34,652 bases of DNA from Tistrella bauzanensis (GTDB lineage: Bacteria > Pseudomonadota > Alphaproteobacteria > Tistrellales > Tistrellaceae), in contig NZ_BMDZ01000058.1 of the NCBI RefSeq assembly GCF_014636235.1, positions 1 through 34,652 on the forward strand. The letters are read 5' to 3'. Under the pieces are notes generated by a model that was not told the DNA's origin, searched no databases, and worked only from the letters and a program-made list of their open reading frames with translations. The position numbers were made by a program, and so were the translations under genes. Below, piece by piece: positions 23,675 to 31,749 of the stretch (positions within the stretch are counted from its first letter, which is position 1; the number at the start of each line of letters is the position of its first letter).

Positions 23675-24349
23675 ATGAGCGTTGTCGCAGAACATGCGGG
23701 TGTCTCGACCCTGATCGGAACCCCCAAGGACGTGCAGGCTCGGCTGGGCCGGTCGCATGCCGACCATGTGCTGGTGCTGACCTTCGATCATATCAAGCCA
23801 ACCGCCTTCGAGGCGCTGGCGGAGAACGTCACCAACGTCGCATCTTTGATGTTCGGGGCACTGTTGGAGCGCCATGACCGCGAATCGCTGGAACGTCTGG
23901 TCGAGGTGCTGGTGCCGCGCAGACCTCCATCCCCTCGGCTGCTCAAGGAAGCGGCCATGCTGGTGCAGGCCCGCAAGGCGGTACTGGAGAGCGGCGACTG
24001 GCTGACTGCCGCCGAGGTCGCCCAACTGGCGGGGCTGAGTACCCGCAATCCCAGCGCGCAGCCCAACAAGTGGAAGAAGCAGGGACTGATTTTCGCCATC
24101 TCCCATAACGGGGTCGATTACTTCCCCGGTTACGGCCTGGACCGCGAAGCGGGCTTCCGGCCGCTCAAGGCGATGGCCAAGGTGATCGACGCTTTCGCCG
24201 GGCACAAGGACGGCTGGGGCATGGCCTACTGGTTCCGCTCCGACAACAGCTTTCTGGGCGGTAAGCGCCCGCAGGATCTGCTGGCGACGGCGCCGGAGCG
24301 GGTGATCGAGGCGGCGCTGGACGACGTGTCAGAGGTCGCGCATGGCTAG
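23675..24349 (+). CDS. Xre/MbcA/ParS-type antitoxin of a RES-Xre module
   Basis: A 224-residue protein placed directly before a RES-domain gene. The C-terminal segment GGKRPQDLLATAPERVIEAA resembles the toxin-binding MbcA/ParS domain of RES-Xre antitoxins. The middle part has a winged-helix look (WLTAAEVAQLAGLSTRNPSA, then NKWKKQGLIFAISHNGVDYF), as in proteins that read a DNA or partner signal before the toxin-binding domain. The ribosome binding site AGGAGA is strong. The last 8 bases overlap the start of the next gene (ATGGCTAG), so translation is coupled. It would neutralise the toxin and probably repress the operon through the upstream palindrome. Confidence 0.85.
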   Translation: MSVVAEHAGVSTLIGTPKDVQARLGRSHADHVLVLTFDHIKPTAFEALAENVTNVASLMFGALLERHDRESLERLVEVLVPRRPPSPRLLKEAAMLVQARKAVLESGDWLTAAEVAQLAGLSTRNPSAQPNKWKKQGLIFAISHNGVDYFPGYGLDREAGFRPLKAMAKVIDAFAGHKDGWGMAYWFRSDNSFLGGKRPQDLLATAPERVIEAALDDVSEVAHG

Positions 24350-24776
24350 CAGGCGCGGCGTCAGGTCGCCCGCGCCCGCCAAACCTGCCGACGAGGCCAC
24401 GTCCGCGACGCCGGTGCCGCCGGAGAGCCTGCACGCCACGCTGACGGAACTGCCCGAGGGGCAGGTTCTGCACCGCGTGCATCAGGATCAGTACCGCGCG
24501 GATCAGTTCAACCCCGGCATGCGGGGCAATGCCCGTTTCAGTCCGATTCAGGATGACCAGGGCCAGCCGATTCCCACATTGTACGGCGGCACGACAATGG
24601 ACTGTGCGCTGATGGAGACGGTTTTTCACGACGTGCCCCATACGGCCGGCTTGAAGACTTTCGACAAGGGCAAGCTGGCCGGGCAGGTGCATTCGACCGT
24701 CGAGGTCGCGCGGTTGCTGCGAGTGATCGATCTGGCCGAGCGGATCGGTGTGTACATCGTTCCCGGCAAAAGCTGA
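24342..24776 (+). CDS. RES-domain toxin, C-terminally truncated
   Basis: RES toxins degrade NAD+ and stop growth. The 144-residue product has the N-terminal half of the domain: HRVHQDQY with R45, NPGMRGNARFSPI (58-69), TLYGGTTMDCALMETVFHD with Y81 and E92, and LLRVIDLAE. Homologues continue for some 60-90 residues with an LIDTEK-like segment and the third catalytic element, a Ser in a CWxSRQ-like motif. Here the sequence breaks off into RIGVYIVPGKS and a stop, and no frame downstream resumes the family. The key serine is therefore missing and the toxin is probably inactive, although the first 40 residues are an unusual Pro/Ala-rich extension and the operon is otherwise intact. Confidence 0.85.
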   Translation: MASRRGVRSPAPAKPADEATSATPVPPESLHATLTELPEGQVLHRVHQDQYRADQFNPGMRGNARFSPIQDDQGQPIPTLYGGTTMDCALMETVFHDVPHTAGLKTFDKGKLAGQVHSTVEVARLLRVIDLAERIGVYIVPGKS

Positions 24777-24814
24777 GCCCCGCCCGCCAGCACGCAACGA
24801 GGAACAGTGCAATC

Positions 24815-25069
24815 ATGCGACAAGACATTCTGCAAGCCATCGAGTGCTGGGCCTCCAGGCCAACGTGGTTCACGTCGCACCCCAGCGATACCACGGAACT
24901 CAAGCACGCGATCTCTAATCTCCGGAATCTCACGCCGCGCCCGACCAGGGACGAGTTGAAGGCCGCGATCTACGAACGTGTGAAGGGTCTGCCGGCAATG
25001 CTGGGAACACCTCGGGATATCGAGAAGGCCGCAGATGAATCTGCGACGAAAATTGCCATGAAGCTGTAG
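24815..25069 (+). CDS. Small hypothetical protein (84 aa)
   Basis: Not recognised. The ATG at 24815 follows GAGGAA by about 10 bases and the frame starts 38 bases after the truncated toxin gene. The sequence looks like a soluble, mostly helical protein (charged, with LKHAISNLRNL and DIEKAADESATKIAMKL), with no signal peptide or membrane segment. It stands between a broken toxin gene and a transposase remnant, so it may be a leftover of a larger acquired region. Confidence 0.5.
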   Translation: MRQDILQAIECWASRPTWFTSHPSDTTELKHAISNLRNLTPRPTRDELKAAIYERVKGLPAMLGTPRDIEKAADESATKIAMKL

Positions 25070-25116
25070 CGACCGCGTACCCCGCAGGTACTTCTTGAAG
25101 CGTCTCGCCGTGAGGC

Positions 25117-25260
25117 TCACGGCCGGTCCTTCCGGTGCGAATCCAGCGTTTGATGCCCGCGCCTGACAGCGGCGATGATGGCGTCGGGATCGGCGGTCCA
25201 GGAGAAGGGCTTGGGTTTGGAGACGATCTGCTTCAGGTGATGGCCGAGGTTGTTGTCCAT
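25117..25260 (-). pseudogene. Remnant of an IS630-family transposase (C-terminus)
   Basis: On the minus strand the last part of the frame reads HHLKQIVSKPKPFSWTADPD, then IIAAVRRGHQTLDS and a stop codon. This is the usual C-terminal signature of IS630-type DDE transposases (the KPFxWTAxxDxII block). Nothing upstream resembles the catalytic core, so about 45 residues survive of some 340. No flanking inverted repeats were seen. It marks an old insertion and deletion next to the TetR gene. Confidence 0.75.
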
Positions 25261-25298
25261 GTGAAGGTGGTGGTATGGGCCAAGGCCGGCACCCACCC

Positions 25299-25925
25299 TC
25301 ACCCAGCCTGAAGCGTTTTGAGATAGGCGCAGAACATCGCGGCCATGGCGTCGGCATAGGCTTCGATCTCGGCGGGGGTGCGCGGGGTGTCGGAGAAGCT
25401 TTTGCTGACGGACCACAGCGTTCTGAAGATCACGCCCTCGGCCAGTGCGCGCACCTCGTCGGGGGCGTCGGGTAAGGCCTCCTGCATGAACGCACTGGTC
25501 GCCAGATCGGCGGATCGTTTTATGTCCTGTGCCTCGGGCGTCTCACGATAAAGCGGCGCGGCGTCGTCGAGTGCCCCGCGCACGGCTGCCTCGTCGCATT
25601 CCGACTGCACGAATGCATGAACCAGCGTGTGCAGCCTGTCGAGCGGATGCATACGGCGATCCTCCAGGATGGTGCGGAGCAGGTCGCTCGTCTCAAGCCA
25701 TTCATCGCTCTGCAGCCGGAACAGGATCGCCGCCTTGTTCGGGAAGTACTGGTAGAGCGAGCCGATACTGACCCCGGCCCGCTCGGCGACGCGCGCGGTG
25801 GTGAAACGCTGCATGCCCTCGGCCGCCAAAACCTGAACCGCCGCGTCGAGGATAGCGCGGACGAGGTCGGTCGAGCGCGCCTGTTGGGGTTGTTTTCGCG
25901 AGGAAATTCGGGGTGTGCGGGGCAT
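25299..25925 (-). CDS. TetR/AcrR-family transcriptional repressor
   Basis: A 208-residue regulator. The N-terminal helix-turn-helix is clear: FTTARVAERAGVSIGSLYQY (41-60) followed by FPNKAAI, the most conserved TetR signature. The rest is a helical ligand-binding domain. The ATG at 25925 follows GGGAGA by 9 bases. It is divergent from the efflux operon with 93 bases between starts, the standard layout for a repressor that binds pump substrates and controls both its own gene and the pump. No obvious long palindrome was found in the short intergenic region. Confidence 0.93.
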   Translation of the reverse strand: MPRTPRISSRKQPQQARSTDLVRAILDAAVQVLAAEGMQRFTTARVAERAGVSIGSLYQYFPNKAAILFRLQSDEWLETSDLLRTILEDRRMHPLDRLHTLVHAFVQSECDEAAVRGALDDAAPLYRETPEAQDIKRSADLATSAFMQEALPDAPDEVRALAEGVIFRTLWSVSKSFSDTPRTPAEIEAYADAMAAMFCAYLKTLQAG

Positions 25926-26018
25926 CGTCGTGGTCTCCCGGCAATGCGATTAGCGACGCCAATGAATTGTCAGTATTTTTTCTTCCGGCACAGGATAACG
26001 GCCAGGCCGGAGATGATC

Positions 26019-27314
26019 ATGAGCACGCAATCTGCGCAGGACGCAGCCAACGGCAGGTCGATGATCAGTGTGCGCAGGCACTGGCGGGCTGTCTCTCCGC
26101 ACAACACTGTACATGCCGACCCGCGACGATCTCCACCCGGTTCGGCACGGCGCGGTCGGTCGCATCAGGTCTGGCTGGCCTGTCTCGCCTTTGCCGGTCT
26201 GGTGCTCGCGGGTTGCCGCGAACCGGCACCAGAGGACAGCGAGCGCCCGGCGGCCTCGGTCTCGGCCGAACGTGTCGGGCCGGCCGATTTCGGCGAGGTG
26301 CTGTCGATCTCGGGATCGGTGACCGCCGAGCGTCAGGTTCAACTGTCTCCCCGCGTCGACGGGCTTGTGTCGCAGGTCCATGTCGATGCCGGCGACAGGG
26401 TGGAGACCGGCCAGGGATTGCTGGACCTCGACCCCGACGTCTCGCGACAGGTGCTGGAACGGGCACGCGCGCAACTGGAGCAGGCGACAGCCGTTCGCCG
26501 CGAGGCCGGGCGGCAGTTGGCGATCGCGAGAGGGCTCGGCGAGAAGAGCGTCATCGCCCGGTCGCAGGTCGAGGCGCGTGAATCCGATCTCGCTATCGCG
26601 CAAGCCGCGGAAGGATCTGCGCGCGCGACGGTGCGCGAGCAGGAGGAGCTTGTTTCGCGCCATCATCTGCCGGCGCCGTTCTCGGGCGTCATCACCGAGA
26701 GGCTGACCGATTCCGGCGCATGGGTGGCGCTCGGAACATCGGTGCTCGGACTGGTGGCAACCGATCGGGTCCGCCTCGATCTGCACGTACCGCAGGAACG
26801 ATACGGGCAGATCGGCGATGGCGCGCATATCCGGGTCTATTCCGAGGCGCTTGGTCGCACCGCGCTGCCCGCACGGGTCGCAGCCAAGGTGCCGGTCGTG
26901 GATGCGCGGGCGCGCACCTTCCTGCTGCGTCTGCTGATCAATGATCCGGACGCGCGCCTGCTGCCCGGCATGTCGGCGCGCGCGGAAATTTCCATGCCGC
27001 CGATGGAGGGCCTGTTCGCGGTCCATCGCGATGCGCTGCTGCGGCAGGCCGATGGCGGGCACAGCCTCTTCGTCATCGAACAGGCGGATGGCATCTCCGT
27101 CGCGCGCCGCAGGACCGTCCGGGCCCTGTATGGACAGGGTGATCAGGTTGCCGTATCCGGAAACCTGCGCATCGGAGACCACGTCGTCGTCCGGGGCAAC
27201 GAAGCCCTGGAGGACGGGCAGTCGGCCGCCATCGCGCGGGCCGCCGCCGGGGGGGCCGCTGCCGGGGGGGCCGCTGCCGGGGGGGCCGCTGCCGGGGGGG
27301 AGTTACCGCGATGA
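26019..27314 (+). CDS. RND efflux membrane-fusion (periplasmic adaptor) lipoprotein
   Basis: The adaptor that links an RND pump to an outer-membrane channel. A lipobox LVLAGC (C66) follows a hydrophobic VWLACLAFAG, preceded by an unusually long, Arg-rich N-region, so the true start could be later; I take ATG 26019 because GGAG lies 6 bases upstream. The lipoyl/barrel-sandwich parts are visible as VDGLVSQVHVDAGDRVETGQ and RHHLPAPFSGVITERLTDSG, with a coiled-coil hairpin between them (LERARAQLEQATAVRREAGR). The beta-barrel includes LDLHVPQERYGQIGDGAHIR. The C-terminus is odd: four copies of a 15-bp repeat encode GGAAA units before ELPR. It overlaps the pump gene by 4 bases (ATGA). Confidence 0.92.
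   Translation: MSTQSAQDAANGRSMISVRRHWRAVSPHNTVHADPRRSPPGSARRGRSHQVWLACLAFAGLVLAGCREPAPEDSERPAASVSAERVGPADFGEVLSISGSVTAERQVQLSPRVDGLVSQVHVDAGDRVETGQGLLDLDPDVSRQVLERARAQLEQATAVRREAGRQLAIARGLGEKSVIARSQVEARESDLAIAQAAEGSARATVREQEELVSRHHLPAPFSGVITERLTDSGAWVALGTSVLGLVATDRVRLDLHVPQERYGQIGDGAHIRVYSEALGRTALPARVAAKVPVVDARARTFLLRLLINDPDARLLPGMSARAEISMPPMEGLFAVHRDALLRQADGGHSLFVIEQADGISVARRRTVRALYGQGDQVAVSGNLRIGDHVVVRGNEALEDGQSAAIARAAAGGAAAGGAAAGGAAAGGELPR
27240..27299 (+). repeat. 15-bp G-rich tandem repeat at the adaptor/pump gene junction
   Basis: Four copies of a 15-bp unit, gccgctgccgggggg (first copy gccgccgccgggggg), at 27240-27254, 27255-27269, 27270-27284 and 27285-27299, each creating a run of seven G. 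The last run with the following AG (GGGGGGGAG) lies 8 bases before the pump start codon at 27311 and serves as its Shine-Dalgarno sequence. Confidence 0.95.
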
Positions 27315-30300
27315 GCTTCGATCTGCTGTTGCGACAGGGAAACCTGATCGCCGTCACCGTCCTTGCCTTGTGTGTGCTCGGCATCATGGCCGCGTTCAGT
27401 GTGCCGGTGCAGATGATCCCCGACGTCTCGACGCGAACGATCGTCGTCGAGACCAGTTGGCCCGGCGCGACGCCCCAGGATATCGAGCAGGACATCCTCA
27501 TCGAGCAGGAACAGCATCTCAGGACGCTGCCCGGCCTGCGCCGGATCATCTCCAACGCAACCTCCGGGCAGGCGAGGATCCAGCTCGACTTTCCGTTCGG
27601 CACCGACATCAACGAGGCATTGCTGCGGACGAGCAATGCGCTGAGCCAGGTGTCGCGCTATCCGGAGAACGTCGACCCGCCGGCGCTGTCGACGATGTCG
27701 GCCTCGGAAGAGCCGTTCATGTATTTCGCGATCGCGCCCAAAGCCGGTAGCGCGCAGCAACTCGATCTGGCGATGGTCCGCGACTTCGTCGAAGACGAGG
27801 TACGCCCGCGGATCGAGCGGGTGCCCGGCGTGGCGCTGGTCGAGATCAATGGCGGGGCCGAGCGTCAGGTCCGCATCGTGATCGATCCGGAACGCCTCGC
27901 GCAGCGCGGCCTTGATATGAGTGCGGTTCGCGATGCGTTCCGGGCACGCAACATCGACACGTCGGGCGGTGATCTGGAGAGCGGCAAACGTCGGGTTCTG
28001 GTGCGGGCGATCGGGCGGTTCAGGGATGTGGCAAGCATCGCAAGCCTGGTGATCGACGAAGGCGGCGGCACGATCACCCGTCTGGCGGATGTGGCTCAGG
28101 TACGCCTTGAGCATTTCGAGCAGCAGGCGCTGACATTTCACAATGGCGATCCGGCGCTGTTTCTCGCGGTGCGCCGCGAGGCGGGCGCGAATGTTATCCA
28201 GACCAAATATGCGGTCCTGCCGGAAATCGAGGCCGCCCGGCGCGATGTCCTTGCGCCGGCGGGTCTCGACATCACCCTTTTCAGTGAAGACGCCCGCTAT
28301 GTCGAGGCGGCGGTGGTCAGCGTATGGCAGGCGCTGGTGGCGGGGGCCCTGCTTGCGACCGGCATCATGTATGTGTTCCTGCGCTCGGCGCGAACCACCG
28401 CGATCGGTGTCGTGGCGATTCCGATCTGCACGATTGCCGCCTTTGTCGGCCTGTTGCTGACCGGCCGCACGCTGAACGTCATCTCGCTGGCGGGCATCGC
28501 CTTTGCGCTGGGCATGACGGTCGACAACGCGGCCGTGGTGCTGGAGAGCATCGATCAGGCCCGCAGACGCGGGTTCGGCCCGTTCGCCGCGGCTGTCGAA
28601 GGGGTCAGGCGGGTCTGGCCGGCGGTGCTGGCCTGCACGGTGGCCACCGTGATCGTGTTCCTGCCCATCTTCTTCATCGAGGAGGAGGCCGGGGAAATCT
28701 TCTCGGACATCGCCATCGCGATCGTCGCGGCGGTCATCGCATCGCTCGTCGTCGCGGTGACGGTGGTGCCGGCTCTTGCCGCGCGCTGGCTGCGGGCGGA
28801 GGCGCGTGCGCCTGCCGTCGGCGAGGACCATTTCGACCGGGTCGGGCGCAGGCTCGGCTGGTTCACGCGCTCGCGCGCGCGTTGCACGGCCGTCATCTGC
28901 GGCACGATGCTGGCCGCCGGGCTCGGCCTCGTCATTCTGACCCCGCCGGCCGACTATCTGCCAGAGGGAGAGGAGACACGGATCTTCGCCCAGATGGTGG
29001 CACCTCCCGGCTACAGCCTGACCGAAATGGACGGCGTGGCCCGGGCACTGATCGTGGATCTGCGGCGGCAGATCGACGGCAACGGCCCCGAAGACGCCGG
29101 GCCTGCCCCCGGCTTTCCCCGCATCAATACGTTCGCGATGTTCGTGAGCGCGCAGGGCATCACGGTGGTGACCGATCCCAGCGATCCGTCCGAACTCGAT
29201 CGGCTGCGCCGCGCACTTGAAGAGCGGATGACGGCGGTTCCGGGGATGCGCGCCGCCACCTCGCGCGGCTCGGTCATATCGGGGGATGATGGCGGCACGC
29301 GCAGCATCAATCTTGAGGTCGCCGGGCAGGATCTGGCAGAGGTCTATCGTGTCGCCGGTGCGGCCTATGCCCGCGCGGAGCGGCTTTTCCAGGAGGCGCA
29401 GGTGAGTTCAGAGCCGGGCGCGCTCAGCCTCGATCAGCCGATGCTGGAACTGCGCCCCAGATGGGACCGCCTCGCCGAAGTCGGGCTCGATGCCGACCGT
29501 TTCGGCTACGCCGTCGCAGCCCTCGGCGATGGCGCCTTCGCCGGCGAGATGATTCTCGATGGCCGCCGCGTCGACATCTATCTGTTCAGCAGCACCGGCG
29601 GCGCCGAGCGCCTTGAGATGCTCCGGGATCTGCCCATCGCGACCCCGTCGGGCGGCGTGCTTCCCGTCTCGGCGCTGGCCGACTTCGAACGGTCGGTCGA
29701 CACCGACAATATCCGGCGCGTGGACGGGCGCCGCACAGTGACGATCAGCATCGTGCCGCCCCGCTCGGTGGCACTGGAGACGGGTATCGCGCGTGTTCGT
29801 CAAGAGTTGATGGCCGACATGATCGCGGCCGGCGAGGTTCCGGACGGCGTGACGCTCGACATCACCGGCGCGAGCGATCAGCTGGACGCGACGCGTCAGT
29901 CGCTGTTCGGGAATTTCGCGCTCGGGCTCGTCCTGTCCTATTTCATGCTGGTGGCCGTCTTCCGGCACTGGGGGCGTCCCCTCTTCGTGATGACGACGGT
30001 TCCGCTCGGTGCCGCGGGCGGCATTCTAGGGTTGGCGCTGCTCAACGGCATGAGTGCTGTTCTGGAGACTCTGGGCCTCGGCAGGGTCGATCAGCCATTC
30101 GACATGATCACCCTGCTGGGATTTCTCGTGCTGCTCAGCGCGGTGGTCAACAATCCTATCCTGATCGTGATGGAGACCTATGCGGGGATCGATGCCGGTC
30201 GATCCACGGTCGAGGCCGTGCAGGACGCGGTGCGGCTCCGGCTCCGTCCGATCCTGATGTCGACTTATGCCAATGTCATCGGACTGCTTCCGATGGTCGC

Positions 30301-30472
30301 CCTTCCGGGCGCCGGCACCGAGCTTTATCGCGGGCTGGGCGCGGTCATGCTGTCGGGCATCATCGTCTCGACGATCGTGACCGTCACATTCCTTCCCTGC
30401 CTCCTTGCGGTGGTGATCGGCCTGCAGCGCGGTATCAGCAGGCGACCATGGGCCAGACCGATCGGCGGATGA
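27311..30472 (+). CDS. RND-family efflux pump inner-membrane subunit
   Basis: A 1053-residue proton-driven exporter of the hydrophobe/amphiphile type, the partner of the adaptor encoded just before it. Topology is typical: one N-terminal membrane helix, a porter domain (PVQMIPDVSTRTIVVETSWP), helices 2-6 around 335-480, a second porter domain, and helices 8-12 at the end. The helix-4 motif reads GMTVDNAAVVLESI, with D405 but N406 where AcrB has its second aspartate; the helix-10 site reads VVNNPILIVME with N947 where AcrB has K940. These substitutions occur together in several non-AcrB branches. No outer-membrane factor gene is in the operon, so a TolC-like channel would come from elsewhere. 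Substrates are unknown; the divergent TetR gene is the likely repressor. Confidence 0.95.
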   Translation: MSFDLLLRQGNLIAVTVLALCVLGIMAAFSVPVQMIPDVSTRTIVVETSWPGATPQDIEQDILIEQEQHLRTLPGLRRIISNATSGQARIQLDFPFGTDINEALLRTSNALSQVSRYPENVDPPALSTMSASEEPFMYFAIAPKAGSAQQLDLAMVRDFVEDEVRPRIERVPGVALVEINGGAERQVRIVIDPERLAQRGLDMSAVRDAFRARNIDTSGGDLESGKRRVLVRAIGRFRDVASIASLVIDEGGGTITRLADVAQVRLEHFEQQALTFHNGDPALFLAVRREAGANVIQTKYAVLPEIEAARRDVLAPAGLDITLFSEDARYVEAAVVSVWQALVAGALLATGIMYVFLRSARTTAIGVVAIPICTIAAFVGLLLTGRTLNVISLAGIAFALGMTVDNAAVVLESIDQARRRGFGPFAAAVEGVRRVWPAVLACTVATVIVFLPIFFIEEEAGEIFSDIAIAIVAAVIASLVVAVTVVPALAARWLRAEARAPAVGEDHFDRVGRRLGWFTRSRARCTAVICGTMLAAGLGLVILTPPADYLPEGEETRIFAQMVAPPGYSLTEMDGVARALIVDLRRQIDGNGPEDAGPAPGFPRINTFAMFVSAQGITVVTDPSDPSELDRLRRALEERMTAVPGMRAATSRGSVISGDDGGTRSINLEVAGQDLAEVYRVAGAAYARAERLFQEAQVSSEPGALSLDQPMLELRPRWDRLAEVGLDADRFGYAVAALGDGAFAGEMILDGRRVDIYLFSSTGGAERLEMLRDLPIATPSGGVLPVSALADFERSVDTDNIRRVDGRRTVTISIVPPRSVALETGIARVRQELMADMIAAGEVPDGVTLDITGASDQLDATRQSLFGNFALGLVLSYFMLVAVFRHWGRPLFVMTTVPLGAAGGILGLALLNGMSAVLETLGLGRVDQPFDMITLLGFLVLLSAVVNNPILIVMETYAGIDAGRSTVEAVQDAVRLRLRPILMSTYANVIGLLPMVALPGAGTELYRGLGAVMLSGIIVSTIVTVTFLPCLLAVVIGLQRGISRRPWARPIGG

Positions 30473-30523
30473 TGCCGACCGCGTGACCGTCATAATTTCT
30501 GCATCGATCATTACATAAAGCCG

Positions 30524-30552
30524 TTGACTCCATCGAGTGGGGCGTTTAGTTA
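30524..30552 (+). promoter_or_regulatory. Putative promoter of the oxidoreductase cluster
   Basis: TTGACT (30524-30529), a 17-base spacer, then TAGTTA (30547-30552) in an AT-rich island. A nearly symmetric GTGCTGATCAACAC (30558-30571) follows just downstream, where a repressor could bind. Confidence 0.45.
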
Positions 30553-30665
30553 TTTTTGTGCTGATCAACACATAATAAATGCCAAGGCACCGGCGGGCCG
30601 GGCAGTGCCCGTCGCGGGTCCGGCCGACCACGGATCATTCCGGGTTCCTGAAGGACATTTTCCCC

Positions 30666-31688
30666 ATGAAACACATGTCGAACCGACAGATCATCCTGGC
30701 GGCCCGCCCAGATGGCATGGCCCGGTTGAGCGATTTCAACGTCGTGGACACGGACATACCCTCGCCCAAAGACGGCGAGGTTCTGTTTCGCAACCGGCTG
30801 TTCTCGGTTGATCCCTATCAGCGCAACCTGATGGGCAACGGCTCGTCCGAATGGCCGGCCATCAACATCGGCGATCCGATGGGGGGGCCGACGGTTGGCG
30901 TGGTCGAACAGAGCAGACACCCGGATTTCGCGGTCGGCGATCCTGTTCAGTCCTGGTCCGGCTGGCAGCGATATGCGCTGTCCGACGGCTCGGACATCCG
31001 CAAGCTCGATCCCGACGCAGCACCGCTGTCGACCGCGCTGGGCCCGCTCGGCCTGACCGGGTTCACCGCCTGGTACGGGATGACAAAGCTTCACGCATTC
31101 AAGCCCGGCGGCACGCTGGTGGTCACCGGCGCGGCCGGCGCGGTCGGCTCCACCGCGGCTCAGTTGGGGAAACTGCGCGGGCTTCGCGTGGTGGGTGTTG
31201 CCGGTGGACCCGCCAAGGTCGCCCGGCTCACGGACGAACTCGGCCTGGATGCGGCCATCGACTACAAGGCCGCGGACGTCGAGGATCAGGTCAGGCGCGC
31301 CCTGCCGGATGGCATCGATGCGTTCTTCGAGAATGTCGGCGGGCCGATCTTCCCGGTGCTGATGGAATATTTCAACACCGACGCGAAGATGACCCTCTGC
31401 GGCACGATCGCCGACTATAGCGAGACCGAGCTGCCGACCGGCACGAATTATCTGCCGAGGCTGATCACCCTGATCCACTACAGGTTCGTCAGCATCAAGG
31501 CGTTCGCGATTCCCTATGTCCTGGACAGCTTCCCGGAATTCCTGGCCGAGATGGCGCCCTTGGTCCGTGACGGCAGGATCCGATATGGCGAAGAGTTCAT
31601 CGACGGGTTCGATGCCCTGCCCGCGGCATTGATCACCCTGTTCGACGGCACGCATAGCGGCAGGAAGCTGATCGTCAGGGACAGCTGA
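30666..31688 (+). CDS. NADP-dependent zinc-free MDR oxidoreductase (alkenal/one reductase, CurA-like)
   Basis: A 340-residue medium-chain reductase of the leukotriene B4 dehydrogenase/curcumin reductase group, which reduces double bonds of alpha,beta-unsaturated aldehydes and ketones with NADPH. Markers are FSVDPYQRNLMG near the N-terminus, the Rossmann glycine motif VVTGAAGAVGSTAAQLGKL, and FFENVGGPIFPVLMEYFN. Zinc ligands are absent, as expected. GAAGGA lies about 10 bases before the ATG at 30666. The next two genes on the same strand are an aldo-keto reductase and a SnoaL-like protein, suggesting an operon for detoxifying reactive carbonyls; the specific substrate is unknown. Confidence 0.93.
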   Translation: MKHMSNRQIILAARPDGMARLSDFNVVDTDIPSPKDGEVLFRNRLFSVDPYQRNLMGNGSSEWPAINIGDPMGGPTVGVVEQSRHPDFAVGDPVQSWSGWQRYALSDGSDIRKLDPDAAPLSTALGPLGLTGFTAWYGMTKLHAFKPGGTLVVTGAAGAVGSTAAQLGKLRGLRVVGVAGGPAKVARLTDELGLDAAIDYKAADVEDQVRRALPDGIDAFFENVGGPIFPVLMEYFNTDAKMTLCGTIADYSETELPTGTNYLPRLITLIHYRFVSIKAFAIPYVLDSFPEFLAEMAPLVRDGRIRYGEEFIDGFDALPAALITLFDGTHSGRKLIVRDS

Positions 31689-31749
31689 AAACGCCGACAT
31701 GGCCTCCGGCCCGCCTGCCGGGTCGAGGCCATCCCTCAAGACGGAGACC

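Noticed and set aside
27143-28831. A 562-residue minus-strand frame opposite the RND pump
   Set aside because: Composition is typical of antisense to an efflux gene; no start signal or domain.
31699-31749. An earlier start for the aldo-keto reductase at 31699
   Set aside because: It lacks a ribosome binding site and adds residues not typical of the family; GGAG precedes the ATG at 31750.
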